Origin: an uncultured Oscillospiraceae bacterium
Lineage (GTDB): Bacteria > Bacillota > Clostridia > Oscillospirales > Oscillospiraceae
Length of the DNA stretch: 7,847 nt
Direction: 5' to 3'
NCBI GenBank assembly: GCA_934667815.1
Contig: CAKUMO010000049.1
Location: 1-7,847, forward strand
Shown: positions 6,829 to 7,847 of the stretch, one piece after another
How positions within the stretch are numbered: the first letter of the stretch is position 1
How the letters are laid out: each line of letters starts with the position of its first letter
Program-made: the position numbers and the translations under genes
Notes under the pieces: model-generated
Seen by the model: only the letters and a program-made list of their open reading frames with translations
What the model was told of the DNA's origin: nothing
Databases searched by the model: none

Positions 6829-6829
6829 T

Positions 6830-6842
6830 GGTAATTTTGCGC
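6830..6842 (+). repeat. operator half-site candidate R2 (degenerate)
   Basis: GGTAATTTTGCGC matches the two exact repeats at 9 of 13 positions in the same orientation. It starts 22 bp after R1 and 21 bp before R3, so all three lie on the same face of the helix. The match alone is modest; the spacing makes it credible. Confidence 0.45.
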
Positions 6843-6850
6843 TTCTTTAT

Positions 6851-6863
6851 GGAAATTTGTTGC
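6851..6863 (+). repeat. operator half-site candidate R3
   Basis: This is the second exact copy of GGAAATTTGTTGC. It occupies the -35 region of the rightward promoter, where the downstream half-site of AraC-type activators normally sits, which suggests autoregulation of the AraC-type gene. Confidence 0.65.
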
Positions 6864-6869
6864 TTCCTG

Positions 6870-6878
6870 TGTTAGAAT
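6870..6878 (+). promoter_or_regulatory. promoter of the AraC-type regulator, extended -10
   Basis: TGTTAGAAT reads as an extended -10 (TG-N-TAGAAT, -10 hexamer 6873-6878). At 16-17 bp upstream there is no good -35 box (TGGAAA); repeat R3 is there instead. A promoter with a poor -35 and an activator site over it suggests dependence on a bound regulator. Transcription would start near 6885, giving a leader of about 80 bases. Confidence 0.5.
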
Positions 6879-6889
6879 GATCTAAGGAA

Positions 6890-6945
6890 GCTCTGAACAA
6901 ACCGTCTGCGGCTGCGCGGCGAATTTTTGCCGGATTAGTCAGAGC
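6890..6945 (+). other. possible folded leader of the AraC-type gene
   Basis: GCTCTGA (6890-6896) pairs perfectly with TCAGAGC (6939-6945). Inside is a smaller hairpin, CGGC (6917-6920) with GCCG (6929-6932), over an AT-rich loop. The structure ends six bases before the ribosome binding site AAGGAGG (6951-6957). It matches no riboswitch class I know and has no T-tract, so it is not a terminator. Confidence 0.3.
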
Positions 6946-6964
6946 GTCCCAAGGAGGCGGCGAC

Positions 6965-7840
6965 ATGGCGGAATATTTCAAAAAATCCTATAAGCAGGAG
7001 CAGGCTGCACTGCCCCTGAGCGTGAAAAACGTCGGCTATCAGCAGTGCCCGCCGGGCTACCGCTGGGGCGCGGGCATGCGCGACCATTATCTGCTGCATT
7101 ACGTCGTTTCCGGATGCGGCGTGTATACCGTCGAGGGCCGGGCCTATCCCGTCAGCGCGGGGCAGGTCTTTCTGGCGTGGCCGAACACCGTCCTGAGCTA
7201 CACCGCCGACGAGCGCGACCCATGGGAATATTACTGGCTGGGCTTTTCAGGCGCGGAGGCGGCGCTGCTGCTGTCGCGCACGGGGCTGCAGCCGGGACGG
7301 CCGGTTATGTCCATCGGCTTCGGCCGGAGCTTTCAGCAGTATGTCACGGCGATCTACGACGCGCGCGGCAGCGGCCTGAAAAACCGCACGCAGATGCTCG
7401 GCTATGCCTATCTGCTGCTGGCGCGTCTGCTCGACACCGGCGAAACCGGCGGCGAAAGCGTGGGCGTGGCGGCGCGGGCGGCGGAATTTCTGGATAACAA
7501 CTATGCCGAGCAGCTTTCATCGGATGACATTGCTGCGGCAGCGGGCGTCAGCCGGAGCTGGCTGTATCGGCTGTTCATGCAGGAATACGGCGTTTCGCCT
7601 GCGGCCTATCTGCGCGAAAAGCGCCTTGCGCACGCGCGGCAGCTTTTGCAGAGCAGCGGGCTGCACGTCGCGGAGATCGCACGATCAGTGGGCTATCCCG
7701 ACCCGTTATATTTCACCAAGGTGTTTACCCGGCGGTTTGGGTGCACGCCGACGGCCTTTCGCGGGAAATGTGTAGGTTTGTCAAACATATTGGACAACAA
7801 AGTCAGAGGGGGAGCGCCAGCGGAGGGGTCTCATGGGTAA
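6965..7840 (+). CDS. AraC-family transcriptional regulator (MsmR/RafR-like)
   Basis: The 291-residue protein has an N-terminal cupin sensor domain (about 25-95, with RDHYLLHYVVSGCGVYTVEG and a YYWLGFSG motif typical of Firmicute sugar regulators such as MsmR and RafR). A C-terminal pair of helix-turn-helix motifs follows (about 184-207, LSSDDIAAAAGVSRSWLYRL; and about 232-265, HVAEIARSVGYPDPLYFTKVF then RRFG-TP-FR). The start at 6965 follows AAGGAGG (6951-6957) by seven bases. It probably senses a galactose-containing sugar and controls the divergent galKTE operon and/or the gene beginning at 7833. This rests on position and on the phased repeats in the shared intergenic region. After the usual family end (FRGK, 265-268) there is a 23-residue tail of low-complexity character that looks like read-through to the overlapping next gene. 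Confidence 0.93.
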   Translation: MAEYFKKSYKQEQAALPLSVKNVGYQQCPPGYRWGAGMRDHYLLHYVVSGCGVYTVEGRAYPVSAGQVFLAWPNTVLSYTADERDPWEYYWLGFSGAEAALLLSRTGLQPGRPVMSIGFGRSFQQYVTAIYDARGSGLKNRTQMLGYAYLLLARLLDTGETGGESVGVAARAAEFLDNNYAEQLSSDDIAAAAGVSRSWLYRLFMQEYGVSPAAYLREKRLAHARQLLQSSGLHVAEIARSVGYPDPLYFTKVFTRRFGCTPTAFRGKCVGLSNILDNKVRGGAPAEGSHG

Positions 7841-7847
7841 GCTGTTG
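7833..7847 (+). CDS. start of the next gene, co-transcribed with the AraC-type regulator (truncated by window edge)
   Basis: ATG at 7833 overlaps the end of the AraC-type gene by eight bases in another frame. GGAGGGG (7822-7828) lies four bases upstream (six from the core GGAGG). Only MGKLL is visible, so the product cannot be named. Genes in this place beside MsmR/RafR-like regulators are often alpha-galactosidases or sugar transporters, but that is expectation, not evidence. Confidence 0.55.

Noticed and set aside
6808..6863. Repeats considered as a start of a CRISPR array
   Set aside because: There are only two exact copies of 13 bp, in a promoter region and in phase with the helix, with a related block as the spacer. 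No cas gene is present.

Overview
The window looks like chromosomal DNA from a GC-rich, spore-former-related member of the Clostridia (Oscillospiraceae-like gut Firmicute). This is inferred from strong AGGAGG-type ribosome binding sites, a clostridial class II GalT, the clostridial form of GalK, an MsmR/RafR-like AraC regulator and a SpoVT/AbrB fragment. No species is named because nothing in the sequence fixes one.

Left part (1-2106, + strand): the 3' part of a large gene, cut by the window edge. It encodes three OB-fold-like modules followed by an alkaline-phosphatase-superfamily (nucleotide pyrophosphatase/phosphodiesterase-type) domain with all expected metal ligands. Sample lines hand-counted here are about 37-50% GC, against about 60-70% in the gal genes, so this gene has a different composition from its neighbours.

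Middle part (2081-3045): a strip of decay. Directly after, and overlapping, the phosphodiesterase gene is what looks like a broken small gene (2081-2320), then a good rightward terminator (2320-2351). Facing it on the - strand is a MmcQ/YjbR-family remnant (2534 to about 2750) with its own leftward terminator (2474-2501). Just upstream of that is the first ~33 codons of a SpoVT/AbrB-type regulator, cut off inside its DNA-binding domain. The two - strand remnants appear to be the joined ends of a deletion.

Right part (3046-7847): the Leloir pathway as a tight leftward operon galK-galT-galE (6767 to 3088). GalK phosphorylates galactose, GalT exchanges it onto UDP-glucose, and GalE regenerates UDP-glucose. 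galK and galT overlap by ATGA, and the galE ribosome binding site overlaps the galT stop codon. A hairpin ends the operon. Divergent from galK is an AraC-family regulator (6965-7840, +), whose 3' end overlaps the start of another gene that leaves the window after five codons. The 197-bp galK/araC intergenic region carries back-to-back promoters and a phased set of three direct repeats (two identical 13-mers and one 9/13 copy, 21-22 bp apart). These are the likely operator of the AraC-type regulator.

I found no CRISPR array, tRNA, rRNA, transposase or attachment site. The window does not show a clear new system. The most informative points are the operator architecture, the Cys at the GalE substrate gate, the OB-fold/phosphodiesterase fusion and the AbrB-YjbR scar.
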